Positions 42,380 to 51,664 of a stretch of 64,000 nucleotides of DNA are shown piece by piece. The number at the start of each line of letters is the position of its first letter. Position 1 is the first letter of the stretch. Under the pieces are notes generated by a model. That model searched no databases, had not been told where the DNA came from, and worked only from the letters and a program-made list of their open reading frames with translations. The position numbers and the translations under genes were made by a program. The stretch spans positions 1,302,001 through 1,366,000 of the forward strand of contig OZ245942.1 of the NCBI GenBank assembly GCA_965230065.1, in the 5' to 3' direction. The stretch is from G965230065 sp965230065 (GTDB taxonomy: Bacteria > Bacteroidota > Bacteroidia > Cytophagales > Cyclobacteriaceae).

Positions 42380-43504
42380 TTATGAAATTCCCTCCCACTT
42401 TTCTTTAATTGCCGAGTTGGTAACGGCATCGAGTACCTGCTGGCAGCGCAGGCCGTCGTAAAAATCGGGCATTACGGGAGTTTTGTTGGCGATGCCTTTG
42501 ATAAGTTCGCTCACTTCGTGGATAAACGTATGCTCCCACCCGATGATGTGCCCCGGAGGCCACCAGGCGTCTACGTAAGGTTGGGAGGCTTCGGTTACCA
42601 AAATAGTACGGAAGCCCTGTTCGGGCCCTTCGTCTTTTCGAGAAAAATATTGCAGTTCGTTGAGGCGCTCCAGGTTGAACGCCAGGCTGCCTTCGCTGCC
42701 AAAAATTTCTAAGCGAAGGAAGTTTTTTCGGCCCGTCGCATAGCGTGTGGCCATGAAAGAACCGATGGCATCATTGCGAAACCGGGCCAAAAAGCTGGTG
42801 GCATCGTCGGTAGAAACTTCTCCGGTGCCGGAGCCATCTGCCAGAGGACGCTGTTTGATGAAGGTTTTTTGTTCTCCGCACACTGCCTCAAATTCGCCCA
42901 AAAGGAAGCGGGCCAGGTCAATGATGTGGGCGTTCATATCGCCATGCGCACCCGAGCCGGAAGTTTTGCTATCATGCCGCCAGGTGATGGGAAAGTTGGG
43001 GTCTACCAGCCAGTCCTGGTAATATACAGCATTGAAGTGGTTGATTTTACCAATTTTCCCGTCAGCTATCATCTGTTTGGCCAGTTGCATGGCAGGAAGG
43101 AAACGATAATTAAAAATCATCATGTGGACTACCCCGGCTTCTTCAGCGGCATCCAGCATGCTGCGTGCTTCGGTTTCGTTCACGGCCATGGGTTTTTCGC
43201 ACAGAATATGCTTGCCCGCTTTGGCAGCCGCTACGGCAATGGGCTTGTGCAAATCGTTGGGGGTGGAAATATCAATCAGGTCGATATCGTCCCGCTCAAT
43301 GAGTTTTTCCCAGGAAGTTTCCTGCGTTTCCCAACCAAAGCGTTGGGCAAAAGCTTGTAAGTTAGCCTGGTTTCTTCCACAGGCAGCTTTTAACACAGGG
43401 CGGGCAGGCAGGTCAAAAAAGTAAGGTGCTTTGATGAAGGCATTGCTGTGGGCTTTTCCCATGAAGTTGGTGCCTACAATGCCTACGTTGATTGGTTGTT
43501 GCAT
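42380..43504 (-). CDS. Gfo/Idh/MocA-family oxidoreductase (cytoplasmic)
   Basis: The 374 residues have the Rossmann loop NVGIVGTNFMGKAHSNAF, the family motif ILCEKPMAVNETEA, and a C-terminal domain with SGSGAHGDMNAHIIDLARFL holding the probable catalytic His. There is no signal peptide, unlike the Gfo/Idh protein at 10394-11761. Such enzymes oxidise sugars or inositols with NAD(P). The substrate cannot be read from the sequence. It stands alone, followed at its 3' side by the repeat-bounded element. Confidence 0.87.
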   Translation of the reverse strand: MQQPINVGIVGTNFMGKAHSNAFIKAPYFFDLPARPVLKAACGRNQANLQAFAQRFGWETQETSWEKLIERDDIDLIDISTPNDLHKPIAVAAAKAGKHILCEKPMAVNETEARSMLDAAEEAGVVHMMIFNYRFLPAMQLAKQMIADGKIGKINHFNAVYYQDWLVDPNFPITWRHDSKTSGSGAHGDMNAHIIDLARFLLGEFEAVCGEQKTFIKQRPLADGSGTGEVSTDDATSFLARFRNDAIGSFMATRYATGRKNFLRLEIFGSEGSLAFNLERLNELQYFSRKDEGPEQGFRTILVTEASQPYVDAWWPPGHIIGWEHTFIHEVSELIKGIANKTPVMPDFYDGLRCQQVLDAVTNSAIKEKWEGIS

Positions 43505-43717
43505 GGTGTATAGAATTTCTATATAAAAGAGCTGATTTTAAGCTGAACCCAAATTTAGTAAAAACATATTTACCGCATTGGTTTGATGACATTAAAGTAT
43601 TGGCATTATTCCGTTGTTAGGATACATTTGAAAAAAGAACAATATTGTTGTGATATTTAGGATAAAAATCTAAAAGGAATGAAAACGGTTCGCCGATAGC
43701 TTTCAAGCTCACACCAG

Positions 43718-45700
43718 TCAGTTATTAATGGGAATGGTTACTTGCACGCGGGTGCCGATGGCGCGGTTTAGGGCGTCTTTCAGGTCGGTAATCCGGATCA
43801 ATTCCTGTAAGTTTTCTTTGCTCAACAGCTTCAACCTTTCTTCGGTAATTTTCAGGCCCATAGATTTGCTTTTCAGCACTGTCTTTTCTTTCAGCGCCAG
43901 GGCTTTTTCACGGCCAACGCCATTGTCTTCGATTACACATTTTAGTACGTTGTCTTCTTCCCCTATGAATATTTTTATGTACCCTTCGCCCTCTTTGTGC
44001 ATCAAGCCGTGCCAGATGGCATTTTCAATAAATGGCTGCAATACCATGGAAGGCAAGAGTGTGTTTTCCTGGTCAACTGAGTCATCTACACTGATTTGGT
44101 AGGTTATTTTGCCTTTGAACCGAAGGGATTCTAACTGAATATAGGCTTCCAGCATAGCAAGCTCATCTTCCAGGGAAACCGTTGGGTTTTCTGAGTTTTC
44201 CAGCATCAGGCGGATGAGTTTGGCAAATTTGGTAAGGTAGCGGGAGGCATCATCCCCTTCACCGCTCATAATCATGCGGTTGATAGAGTTCATGCAGTTA
44301 AAGATAAAGTGCGGGTTCATTTGTGCCCGCAGTGCTTTCATCTCCAATTCGCTTAGTTGCCGCTTAAATTGAGAGCTTTTGATTTCTTCATTTTTAGCTG
44401 CAATAGTTTTTTGATTTTTCAGCCTTTGCCGAAGCAAGAATATTAACATACCGGCAATGATTACGACCAGAATAATGCCTGCCATCAGGGCTTTTTTCCA
44501 GGTAGCTTGCCGGTGCGCTTCTGAAGCCTGTAATTCTTTTTCTACTGTGAGGAGGGCTATTTGCTGATTTTTCTTATCCGTTTCGTATTTTACTTCCAGT
44601 TCTTTAATTTGGTTCAAGTGGTTTTCGCTGGCAATGCTGTCTTTCCAGATTTCATAAAGCTTTCGGTATTCGTAAGCCGGTTTATATTGCCCCATTCTTT
44701 CATAAGTATCAGAGTAGCTTTCGTACACATTTTTTATTTCTTCTTTTATGTTCAGGGTTTTCGCCATTTGCAGGGTTTGCTCAAACCCGGACAGGGCTTC
44801 GGCATAGTTGCCCATTTCGGCCTGTATGGCGGCAATGCCGTGATTGGTGTACAAAATCCCTCTTTGTCTGTTAAGCACTTTTGATAAAGTATTGGCCTGT
44901 TTGAGATAGTCTAATGCCAGGGGGTAATTTCCCTGTTTCTGATACAATACCCCAATATTCTGAAGATTGATAGAAGCTCCCTGTTTATCATCCAGTTTTT
45001 TGTTGATTGCCAAAGATTGGTGGTAATAGTCCAGGGCTTTGTCATGCTCTCCTTTTGCTCTGTAAATCAGCCCAATATTGCCCAGAATACTGGCCCTGGT
45101 CGACTCGTTCGAGGTATTTTCAACAATTTTTAATGCCCTCTGGTAATATTCCAGTGCCTGCTCCAGTTCTTCCAGTTCCCAGTAAGAAATACCGATATTG
45201 CTCAAACATTTGGCAACGCCCAGGGTGTCGCCCAGTGCCTCGTAACCTGAAATTGCATTGAAAAAACTATTAGCCGCTTCTTGATAATTGCCTTCATTGT
45301 AATATACAATGCCCGATTCCATGTGAAAAGTGGCTTTTATTTTTGCGTTGTTTAATGAGACTAAGTGTTCCTGAACTTTGTCAAGGGCTTCATGGGCTTC
45401 GTTCAACCTTCCCTTTCTCCACAAATAATTACACATTTTCAGATAACTGCTGCTGATTCTTTTTGCATCACCCATTTGCTCGCTGAGTGCAGTGGCCTTG
45501 CGCAAATACTCCATGGACCGGGTGGTATCCTCACCTACCAGGGCGGTGTGCAATGCTATGTAGCTATCTATTTTTACAGAATCAGGCGGGTTTTTCTCCA
45601 ATACATCGAGCAGGCTGTCTATTTCTTGTTGTGCTAACAATACGGAGCCAGATAATGATAAAAGCAACAAGAGGGGCAAAAAAACGGTGAGTGGTTTCAT
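43718..45700 (-). CDS. TPR-repeat sensor histidine kinase (LytS/His_kinase type)
   Basis: The 660 residues form a periplasmic sensor coupled to a cytoplasmic kinase. After a signal (LTVFLPLLLLLSLSGSVLLA) come about seven TPR units, such as EEAYANSFFNA-like repeats, GDTLGVAKCLSNIGISYWEL and GEHDKALDYYHQSLAINKKL. A membrane helix (ALMAGIILVVIIAGMLIFLL) and a coiled-coil linker lead to the kinase core MNPHFIFNCMNSINRMI with its phospho-His and an ATPase domain (VIEDNGVGREKALA). No LytTR response regulator is adjacent, so the partner lies elsewhere. The start at 45700 puts the signal at the N-terminus; the longer frame adds 9 residues. Confidence 0.85.
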   Translation of the reverse strand: MKPLTVFLPLLLLLSLSGSVLLAQQEIDSLLDVLEKNPPDSVKIDSYIALHTALVGEDTTRSMEYLRKATALSEQMGDAKRISSSYLKMCNYLWRKGRLNEAHEALDKVQEHLVSLNNAKIKATFHMESGIVYYNEGNYQEAANSFFNAISGYEALGDTLGVAKCLSNIGISYWELEELEQALEYYQRALKIVENTSNESTRASILGNIGLIYRAKGEHDKALDYYHQSLAINKKLDDKQGASINLQNIGVLYQKQGNYPLALDYLKQANTLSKVLNRQRGILYTNHGIAAIQAEMGNYAEALSGFEQTLQMAKTLNIKEEIKNVYESYSDTYERMGQYKPAYEYRKLYEIWKDSIASENHLNQIKELEVKYETDKKNQQIALLTVEKELQASEAHRQATWKKALMAGIILVVIIAGMLIFLLRQRLKNQKTIAAKNEEIKSSQFKRQLSELEMKALRAQMNPHFIFNCMNSINRMIMSGEGDDASRYLTKFAKLIRLMLENSENPTVSLEDELAMLEAYIQLESLRFKGKITYQISVDDSVDQENTLLPSMVLQPFIENAIWHGLMHKEGEGYIKIFIGEEDNVLKCVIEDNGVGREKALALKEKTVLKSKSMGLKITEERLKLLSKENLQELIRITDLKDALNRAIGTRVQVTIPINN

Positions 45701-45777
45701 AGTGGTCTGGTTAAAAAGTATAACCATGCATTCAAGCTATCTGTAAGGAAAGCTTTTACGAATGTAACCATTTTGCC

Positions 45778-45812
45778 ATAAAAAAACCTCCGGCAAACAC
45801 CAGAGGCTTTTT
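45778..45812 (-). terminator. Rho-independent terminator of ahpC-ahpD
   Basis: On the minus strand, GCCTCTGG (45800-45807) pairs with CCGGAGG (45787-45793) across a short loop and is followed by seven or more T residues. It lies 30-odd bases after the ahpD-like stop codon at 45836. Confidence 0.85.
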
Positions 45813-45835
45813 CTATTAACGAGTATGTCAAAAGA

Positions 45836-46420
45836 TTAAATAATCTTGGAGAGGCTTGCATAAACGGCCGAAAACCGTACCGCCTCAAAAATTCTGTCTT
45901 CCGTACTTTCTAATTTTAATAATGAATCTTCATGCGCTTTCACACACATTTCGCATCCATTCACAGCTGAAACAGCCAGGCTCATCAGTTCAAAAAACTC
46001 TTTGCCTGTTACCGGCTTCCGCATAATGTTCATTTTGATGCGGGCAGGCTGCTTGTTATACTTTTCTTTTTGCATAAAATGCCTGAAACGGTAAAAAACG
46101 TTGTTGGCACTGAGCAAAGAAGCACAGCCTACGGCTTCGGCAATTTCCTCGTCAGAAGTTTCCTGTTCTTTGGCTTCCTGCACAAAATACTGAAGCAAAG
46201 TTTGGTTTTTGTCATTGGTAGCCAACGCAACGCCCAGCAACGCGATTTCTTTATAAGAAAGTAATTCTGAACTGAAAGAATTTTTAAAACTCACTTTCAG
46301 ATCTGTTGCATAACGAGAATTGCCTGCTTCCAGCAAGTGCAAAGGCTCGCTGCTAAACTCAGGCTCCATGCCCAACAAGTCCAGAAATTCCTGTACTGAC
46401 TCTGAGTATGTTGTAATCAT
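45836..46420 (-). CDS. AhpD-like alkylhydroperoxidase (carboxymuconolactone decarboxylase family)
   Basis: This 194-residue, all-helical redox protein has the active site NGCEMCVKAHE (C-x2-C-x3-H), as in Mycobacterium AhpD, which reduces AhpC with the help of a dihydrolipoamide system. EIAEAVGCASLLSANNVFYRFR gives the upstream conserved Glu-rich helix. It follows the AhpC-like gene by 14 bases on the same strand and ends before a clear terminator, so the two form a peroxide-detoxifying operon. The assignment rests on the motif and on the neighbour. Confidence 0.88.
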   Translation of the reverse strand: MITTYSESVQEFLDLLGMEPEFSSEPLHLLEAGNSRYATDLKVSFKNSFSSELLSYKEIALLGVALATNDKNQTLLQYFVQEAKEQETSDEEIAEAVGCASLLSANNVFYRFRHFMQKEKYNKQPARIKMNIMRKPVTGKEFFELMSLAVSAVNGCEMCVKAHEDSLLKLESTEDRIFEAVRFSAVYASLSKII

Positions 46421-46434
46421 AATTTACTTTGTTT

Positions 46435-46992
46435 TTATCCTACTAATGTAGCTTCTCCTTTTTCCCAGTTGCATGGGCAAAGTTCGTCGGTTTGCAGGGC
46501 ATCCAATACACGAACTACCTCTTTCACATTCCTGCCTACGTTCAGGTCGTATACACTTACCCAGCGCACAATACCCTGAGGGTCGATGATGAATGTGGCG
46601 CGGTAGGCTACTTTTTCATGGCCTTCCAGAATACCCAATTCTTCAGCCAAAGACTTAGACGTATCGGCCAGCATGGGGAATTTCAGGTCGCGCAGGTCTT
46701 CGTGGTCTTTTCTCCAGGCCAGGTGTACAAACTCCGAGTCGGTAGAGGCACCGATGAGTTGGGCATCGCGGTCACGGAATTCGCCAAAGTTTTTGTTAAA
46801 TTCGGCAATTTCGGTAGGGCACACAAAAGTAAAATCTTTGGGCCACCAGAACATCACAGTCCATTGGTCATCTTCGTTTACCAGTGATGCTGAGGTCAGT
46901 TCTTCAAACTCTTCCCCTTTCTCAATAGACTTTACAGCCATTTTGTGAAACTCAGGAAATTTTTGTCCTACGGAAATAATTCTATCGCTCAT
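46435..46992 (-). CDS. ahpC: AhpC-type peroxiredoxin
   Basis: This 185-residue peroxiredoxin reduces hydrogen peroxide and organic hydroperoxides. The peroxidatic Cys58 lies in KDFTFVCPTEIAEF. The C-terminal resolving pair is in LQTDELCPCNW, a C-x-C arrangement as in mycobacterial AhpC, which is recycled by AhpD. That is just what follows 14 bases downstream. Its leader holds a Bacteroidota promoter and an OxyR-like dyad, so it is probably induced by peroxide. Confidence 0.93.
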   Translation of the reverse strand: MSDRIISVGQKFPEFHKMAVKSIEKGEEFEELTSASLVNEDDQWTVMFWWPKDFTFVCPTEIAEFNKNFGEFRDRDAQLIGASTDSEFVHLAWRKDHEDLRDLKFPMLADTSKSLAEELGILEGHEKVAYRATFIIDPQGIVRWVSVYDLNVGRNVKEVVRVLDALQTDELCPCNWEKGEATLVG

Positions 46993-47032
46993 TTTTTGTT
47001 TTGTTTTTAAGGTTTAGTGTTTTGAAACGCTG

Positions 47033-47063
47033 CAAATCTGCGCATTGAAAATCATTAGACAAA
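47033..47063 (-). promoter_or_regulatory. Promoter of ahpC
   Basis: On the minus strand, TTTG (47060-47063) is followed after 19 bases by CAGATTTG (47033-47040), one base from the TAnnTTTG consensus. It would start transcription about 30-35 bases upstream of the ahpC ATG. Confidence 0.6.
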
Positions 47064-47084
47064 ATTGATGTTCTTTATCATTTG

Positions 47085-47099
47085 ATAGATAAAATCTAT
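47085..47099. promoter_or_regulatory. OxyR-like dyad upstream of the ahpC promoter
   Basis: ATAGATAAAATCTAT matches the OxyR half-dyad ATAG-n-T-nnn-A-n-CTAT at all ten fixed positions. It lies 21 bases upstream of the -33 element of ahpC, where an activator would sit. A second dyad at the usual spacing is weak at best. The rest of the 347-base gap (46993-47339) shows nothing else. Confidence 0.65.
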
Positions 47100-47339
47100 A
47101 TGAATAGCTGTACATTTAAACCTTGAAAATAACCGGAGAAAGAATGCGAATTTCTTAAAAGGAGGAGAAAATTTCAGTTCTGTTTAGGAGGGATGGAAAA
47201 TGAAGAAATTTAGATTTTTTGGAAACTTGAAAGGACATTCAATGACTAATAGTATGAATACAAGAAGCAACTTACTCATAGGCTGACTATCTAAATTGAA
47301 GCTCTTTTACTTCTTATTTACCTTTCAATATACAAGTTG

Positions 47340-47684
47340 TCAATCCTGATGTGCTTTTACAAAAGCCCGCAAAACGTTATTCATGCGGGTTTGATAACCA
47401 CGTCCTGTTTTTCGGAAAAAATCTATCACATCTTCATCCAGCCGAAGGGTGATCTGTTCTTTTTTTGAGGGTTCTTCAAACTGCTTTATCCATTCCCCTT
47501 TTTTGAACCATTTTCCTTTTTTCACATCTTCATCGGTCAGGTATACATCGTCTGGGTCATTTTTAACCATTTCTTCCAATTCTTCGTCAGTGATGCTGTT
47601 CACCCGGTCCCAATCGGTATTTCCTTTCAGTTTTTTAATTTCTTCAAGGGTGTATCTAACAATTTTTTCTTTTTGCTTACTCAT
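47340..47684 (-). CDS. brnA: BrnA-family antitoxin
   Basis: The 114 residues have an acidic middle (DEELEEMVKNDPDDVYLTDE) and a C-terminal ribbon-helix-helix-like segment (EQITLRLDEDVIDFFRKTGRGYQTRMNNVL) typical of BrnA antitoxins. These neutralise the BrnT RNase and repress the promoter. The ATG overlaps the brnT stop (bases 47677-47684), the usual toxin-first coupling. In this strain the toxin gene upstream has a stop codon in the middle, so the antitoxin may now act only as a DNA-binding protein. Confidence 0.85.
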   Translation of the reverse strand: MSKQKEKIVRYTLEEIKKLKGNTDWDRVNSITDEELEEMVKNDPDDVYLTDEDVKKGKWFKKGEWIKQFEEPSKKEQITLRLDEDVIDFFRKTGRGYQTRMNNVLRAFVKAHQD

Positions 47685-47934
47685 AATCTGTTATCTCTTT
47701 TTTTCGGGCACGACGTGTTGAAATCAAACGAATGGTTTGCCCTCTTAGAGTATAAACCAAAGCAATGTACTTGCTTTCGTAAAACCCAATAGCAATATAT
47801 CATTCTTCCAAAATATATGAAGACGGATAAATGAACAGGTCTTTATCGTCAAAAACCCTTACAACATCCCGGAAATCATATCCATGTTTCTTTATATTGC
47901 TTCGGTTCTTATTTTCATCCCATTCAAATTCCAT
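47677..47934 (-). pseudogene. brnT: brnT toxin gene broken by an in-frame TGA
   Basis: The frame starts at the ATG at 47934 with MEFEWDENKNRSNIKKHGYD. It reads FRDVVRVFDDKDLFIYPSSY, ILEE, then TGA at 47802-47800. It then continues in the same frame as YIAIGFYESKYIALVYTLRG and QTIRLISTRRARKKEITDYE to TAA at 47679-47677. Apart from the stop it is a full-length BrnT RNase (85 residues), with the conserved WDxxKN start and the RrxSaRrA end. The residue at the stop is commonly aromatic in this family, so TGG to TGA (Trp to stop) is likely. Two alternative readings, read-through and sequencing error, remain open. Confidence 0.85.
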
Positions 47935-47978
47935 TCCCAATAATAATTACAAACGTAGTTACAAAGCAAGGGTTTTTC

Positions 47979-49322
47979 CTAATTCCCCTCCAACACAATT
48001 TCCTTCGGCTGGGTTTTGCCTTTGTCAAACACTTTAATCAATACATTGCCTTCACTTTGTTGGTCGCTTTTTGGCGAATAATGCACATCAAAAGCAACGG
48101 TTTTGCCTGCTCCCAAAACATAAGGGAATGAATATGGGAAATCCACTGTAAAATCGTTGCTTCCGGTAACGATAACGTAAGAAAGGGGAATGCCCTGATT
48201 CCCTCCGGTGTGGGTGAGCGTAAACGTGGCCGATTTGGTAGCGTACGGACGCACCTTTCCGAAATTGTGGTTTTCTGCGGAAACCTCCAGGATTCCGGCA
48301 GTAATTGCTTCATTTTCAGACGCATCAGCACCCGGCAACGCATACGTCTCAAAAGAGTTAAGTTCAGGGGAGCCGCCCCGGTTGCCACAGCCTGCCGCTA
48401 CATATAAATTTCCTTCGGAAAGAATCACCTGCGTACCATGCCTTCCGGTTTGCAGGGCAGGCAGTGTGCGCCAGGTTTTGGTGTTGACATCCAGGGCTTC
48501 CACCTCACTGTGGGCTTTTTGCTGGTTACCACTTTCCCCGCCGATTACAATCACTTCATCACCCACAGCTACGGCCGTGCAACCCGCCCGCTGGGTAGGA
48601 ATGTTGCCATCCGGTGAAGGGAGTGTACTCCAGGTGCCCGTGCTGAAATCATACACATCGGTTTCGGCAATGGTGGCTTCAAAGCCTTTTCCCTGATAGC
48701 CTGATTTTCGGCCTCCGGTTGCTACCAGTTTGTTGTCTACAACTACTGCCTGAAAGTGGTCACGGGCACGGGGTGCGTCGGGGAGTTGCTGCCAGGTGTT
48801 GGTGGCGGGGTCGTACGCGTCCAGCCAGGGCACCCAACCGGAAGTGTGACCATTGACGATGCCGCACACCATGTAAATTTTATCGTTATAAACCACCGCC
48901 CCGGCCGCGCCCCTTCGGCGGTGTACGGGAATTTCCGGGCCTACCGTCCACTTGTCAATCAGGGGGTCGTAGATGTAAATGTGCGAAAAGGGTGTTTCCG
49001 AGGGCCAGCTTCCGTCCAGGCCACCCATTACATAAATCAGTCCCTGATAAGCCACCGCCTGAAAATGCGACATCTCAATGGGCGTATGCGCCCCTTCTGT
49101 CCAGGTATCGGTAGCGGGGTCGTAAATTTCAACAGGTTTGATGCCCCGCCCTCCGAGCAAATAGAATTTATCGCCTACTTTTACAAAAGCGTTTTCATGC
49201 CTTTTGTGCGGATCATTTTCAGCCCCCACGGCCTGCCAGCTTTTCTGGCTTATTGCCCCATGATATAAAAGTGTAAAAACGGCAGATACCAGGAATGATT
49301 TGATGAAAGTACGGGTTTTCAT
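47979..49322 (-). CDS. Exported kelch-repeat protein
   Basis: The 447 residues have a Sec signal (FLVSAVFTLLYHGAISQ) and about six kelch blades (YLLGGRGIKPVEIYDPATDT, YVMGGLDGSWPSETP, YMVCGIVNGHTSGWVPWLDA, VIGGESGNQQKAHSEVEALD). A C-terminal Ig-like domain (NHNFGKVRPYATKSATFTLT) of the type often found at the end of secreted Bacteroidota proteins follows. The role is unknown. Kelch propellers mostly bind proteins or glycans, and a few are oxidases. No Cys-Tyr oxidase site was identified. It is divergent from the saccharopine-dehydrogenase-like gene. Confidence 0.85.
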   Translation of the reverse strand: MKTRTFIKSFLVSAVFTLLYHGAISQKSWQAVGAENDPHKRHENAFVKVGDKFYLLGGRGIKPVEIYDPATDTWTEGAHTPIEMSHFQAVAYQGLIYVMGGLDGSWPSETPFSHIYIYDPLIDKWTVGPEIPVHRRRGAAGAVVYNDKIYMVCGIVNGHTSGWVPWLDAYDPATNTWQQLPDAPRARDHFQAVVVDNKLVATGGRKSGYQGKGFEATIAETDVYDFSTGTWSTLPSPDGNIPTQRAGCTAVAVGDEVIVIGGESGNQQKAHSEVEALDVNTKTWRTLPALQTGRHGTQVILSEGNLYVAAGCGNRGGSPELNSFETYALPGADASENEAITAGILEVSAENHNFGKVRPYATKSATFTLTHTGGNQGIPLSYVIVTGSNDFTVDFPYSFPYVLGAGKTVAFDVHYSPKSDQQSEGNVLIKVFDKGKTQPKEIVLEGN

Positions 49323-49407
49323 GTTATATTGTGGTTTTGGTGCAAACTAATCAGAATGTAAGGCGAAGTTATAAAATTCATATTTGTTTCATAACCAATC
49401 TTTATCT

Positions 49408-50735
49408 ATGAAAAGCATACTCATCATCGGAGCAGGCCGCTCGGCCTCAGCCCTCATCCATTATTTATGCGAAGAAGCTGGTGCAAATGCATGGGAAATC
49501 ACCGTGGCAGATGCCAATCTGGAAACTGCCCAACAACACATAACAGGCTTCTCCAACGCCAAAGCTGCTTTGCTTGATATTTATGATACAGTAGCGAAAG
49601 ACCAACTGATAAGCCAGGCCGATGTGGTCATTTCTATGCTGCCTGCCCACATGCACATGCTGGTGGCGGTGGCCTGCCTGCAACACGAAAAGCACCTGCT
49701 CACAGCCTCTTACGCGGGGAAGATATGAGTGCGCTCAACGAAGCAGTTAAGCTGAAAAAACTTGTTTTCCTGTGCGAATGTGGACTGGACCCCGGCATAG
49801 ACCACATGTCGGCCATGCAGGTAATTGACCGTATACGCAATGAAGGCGGGCAAATGGTTTCTTTCAAATCGTTTTGTGGTGGTTTGGTAGCCCCGGCATC
49901 AGAAGGTGATAATCCGTGGAAATATAAATTTTCGTGGAGTCCGCGCAACGTGGTGCTGGCAGGGCAGGGCGTATCGCAATATTTAGATGCAGGGCAAAAC
50001 AGATATATTCCTTACTGGCAACTTTTCAACAATACCACTTCGGTTGAAATCCCGGGTTATGGCAACTTTGAAGCGTATCCGAACCGGAATTCTATTCCCT
50101 ATCAGGAAGCATACGGGTTACAGAAAGCGGAAACCATTTTGCGGGGCACTTTGCGCCGCCCGGGCTTTTGTGCTGCCTGGCAAGTTCTCATCCAACTGGG
50201 CATCACAGATGATTCGTATTACGTAGAGGTCAACAAAAAAACCTATGCCGATTTCATGGCTTCTTTTCTTCCTGCTGGCAAAGGCACATTGTTAGAAAGG
50301 TTAAGCCAGTATGTAGGATTGCCCATAAATGCCGAGCCCATTCAAAAGATAAAATGGCTGGGTATTTTGGAAAATAATCCCATTGGCCTGCTAAGGGCCA
50401 CCCCGGCCCAGGTATTGCAAAAGCTGCTGGAAGAAAAGTGGAAAATGCAGGCCGATGACCGCGACCTGGTGGTGATGCAGCACCAATTCACTTATGTCGG
50501 TGATATTGGGACCAAAACGATACATGCTTCCCTGGCTATAGAAGGGGAAGATGGTAAACATACCGCAATGGCCAAAACAGTAGGCTTGCCTTTGGGCATG
50601 GCTGCCAAATTAGTGCTGCAAGACAAAGTGCCGCAAAAAGGAGTGCTCCTGCCCGTTTATCCTGAAATATATGTACCTGTTTTGTCCGAATTGAGTAAAA
50701 GAAACGTTAAATTTATTGAGAATACATTATCCTGA
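49408..50735 (+). pseudogene. Saccharopine dehydrogenase-like gene split by a one-base frameshift
   Basis: The first frame (49408-49728) has the Rossmann start SILIIGAGRSASALIHYL and runs to LLTASYAGKI before stopping. The second (49725-50735, 336 residues) opens MSALNEAVKLKKLVFLCECG and continues with the conserved ECGLDPGIDHMSAMQVID and VGLPLGMAAKLVL. The two frames meet in an ATGA overlap; adding one base there would join them into a normal saccharopine reductase/dehydrogenase of about 440 residues. This enzyme family acts in lysine breakdown. Either the gene is damaged, or two coupled chains are made, or the sequence is wrong by one base. Confidence 0.85.
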
Positions 50736-50784
50736 TAATAAAGGATATTGTCAGCATTTTTTTGAACCATAAAATATTTACCGC

Positions 50785-51588
50785 ATGCGTATTACAACAC
50801 TTTCTGCTTTGCTGGATAAAATGTGGCAGGACTATACAGATATGAACCCCCAGGCCAAAAAAATTCACGATTTATTTGAGGAAAAAGGGGAAACCATTCA
50901 AAATGACCACATTGCCCTTCGAACATTCAACCACCCAAAAGTGAATGTGGATGTATTGGCCCAGCCTTTCCTGAAAAGCGGATACAAAGAAAAAGGAGAA
51001 TACGAATTTCCTGAAAAGAAACTTTTTGCCAAGCACTTTGAGCCGAAAGACCATACATTGCCCAAAATTTTTATCAGCGAACTGAAACTGGAAGAATTTG
51101 ACCAGGAATTACAGGATGCTGTGGACCAATTGCTTGCCCAAATGCCAGAAGATGCCCCTAAACGTTTTGACTTTTGCTCGTTGGGCCGCCCCTGGGAAGT
51201 CAGTTTTTTGGTATATGAAAACCTCCGCAAAAAAAGTGAGTATGCTTCCTGGGTAGCTGCACACGGCTACCGCCCCAATCATTTTACGGTATTGGTAAAC
51301 AGCCTGAAAAATTTTGATACCCTGCCACAGGTCAACGAATTCATCAAAATGAGTGGTTTTCCTATGAACGACAGCGGTGGGGAAATCAAAGGCTCTAAAG
51401 AGGTCTTTCTGGAGCAATCTTCTACCAAAGCCGATGAGGTGAAAGTACCCTTTACCGATGGCACTTATAAGGTGCCCGCCTGTTATTACGAATTTGCCCT
51501 ACGGTACTTTTTACCCAATGGGGAGCTGTATCAGGGCTTCGTGGCCAAATCTGCCGACAAAATTTTTGAAAGTACCGATAAGGGATAA
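50785..51588 (+). CDS. DUF1338 protein, HglS-like 2-oxoadipate dioxygenase/decarboxylase
   Basis: The 267 residues match the DUF1338 family, whose characterised member HglS turns 2-oxoadipate into D-2-hydroxyglutarate using iron. Likely metal ligands are His in QNDHIALRTF, His in YRPNHFTVLV and Glu in CYYEFALRYF. The protein is shorter than Pseudomonas HglS (about 460) but normal for Bacteroidota members. It lies 49 bases after the saccharopine-dehydrogenase-like gene, so both fit one lysine-degradation route. The intermediate aldehyde and aminotransferase steps are not in the window. Confidence 0.82.
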   Translation: MRITTLSALLDKMWQDYTDMNPQAKKIHDLFEEKGETIQNDHIALRTFNHPKVNVDVLAQPFLKSGYKEKGEYEFPEKKLFAKHFEPKDHTLPKIFISELKLEEFDQELQDAVDQLLAQMPEDAPKRFDFCSLGRPWEVSFLVYENLRKKSEYASWVAAHGYRPNHFTVLVNSLKNFDTLPQVNEFIKMSGFPMNDSGGEIKGSKEVFLEQSSTKADEVKVPFTDGTYKVPACYYEFALRYFLPNGELYQGFVAKSADKIFESTDKG

Positions 51589-51664
51589 GGTGTTGTTAGT
51601 TTGATGTTTAAGGTTTATAGTTTTTGTTAGCAGGCTGGAAACATCTTGCCAATGCTTTTTCCAC

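Noticed and set aside
47800..47802. TGA in brnT as selenocysteine
   Set aside because: There is no SECIS-like hairpin after it, no selA/selB/selC seen, and the site fits Trp in the family. The SelA-like protein at 15.7 kb is the exported DgaE type, not selenocysteine synthase.
49384..49407. TTG start of the saccharopine-dehydrogenase-like gene
   Set aside because: The ATG at 49408 directly precedes the Rossmann motif, so the extra residues are not needed.
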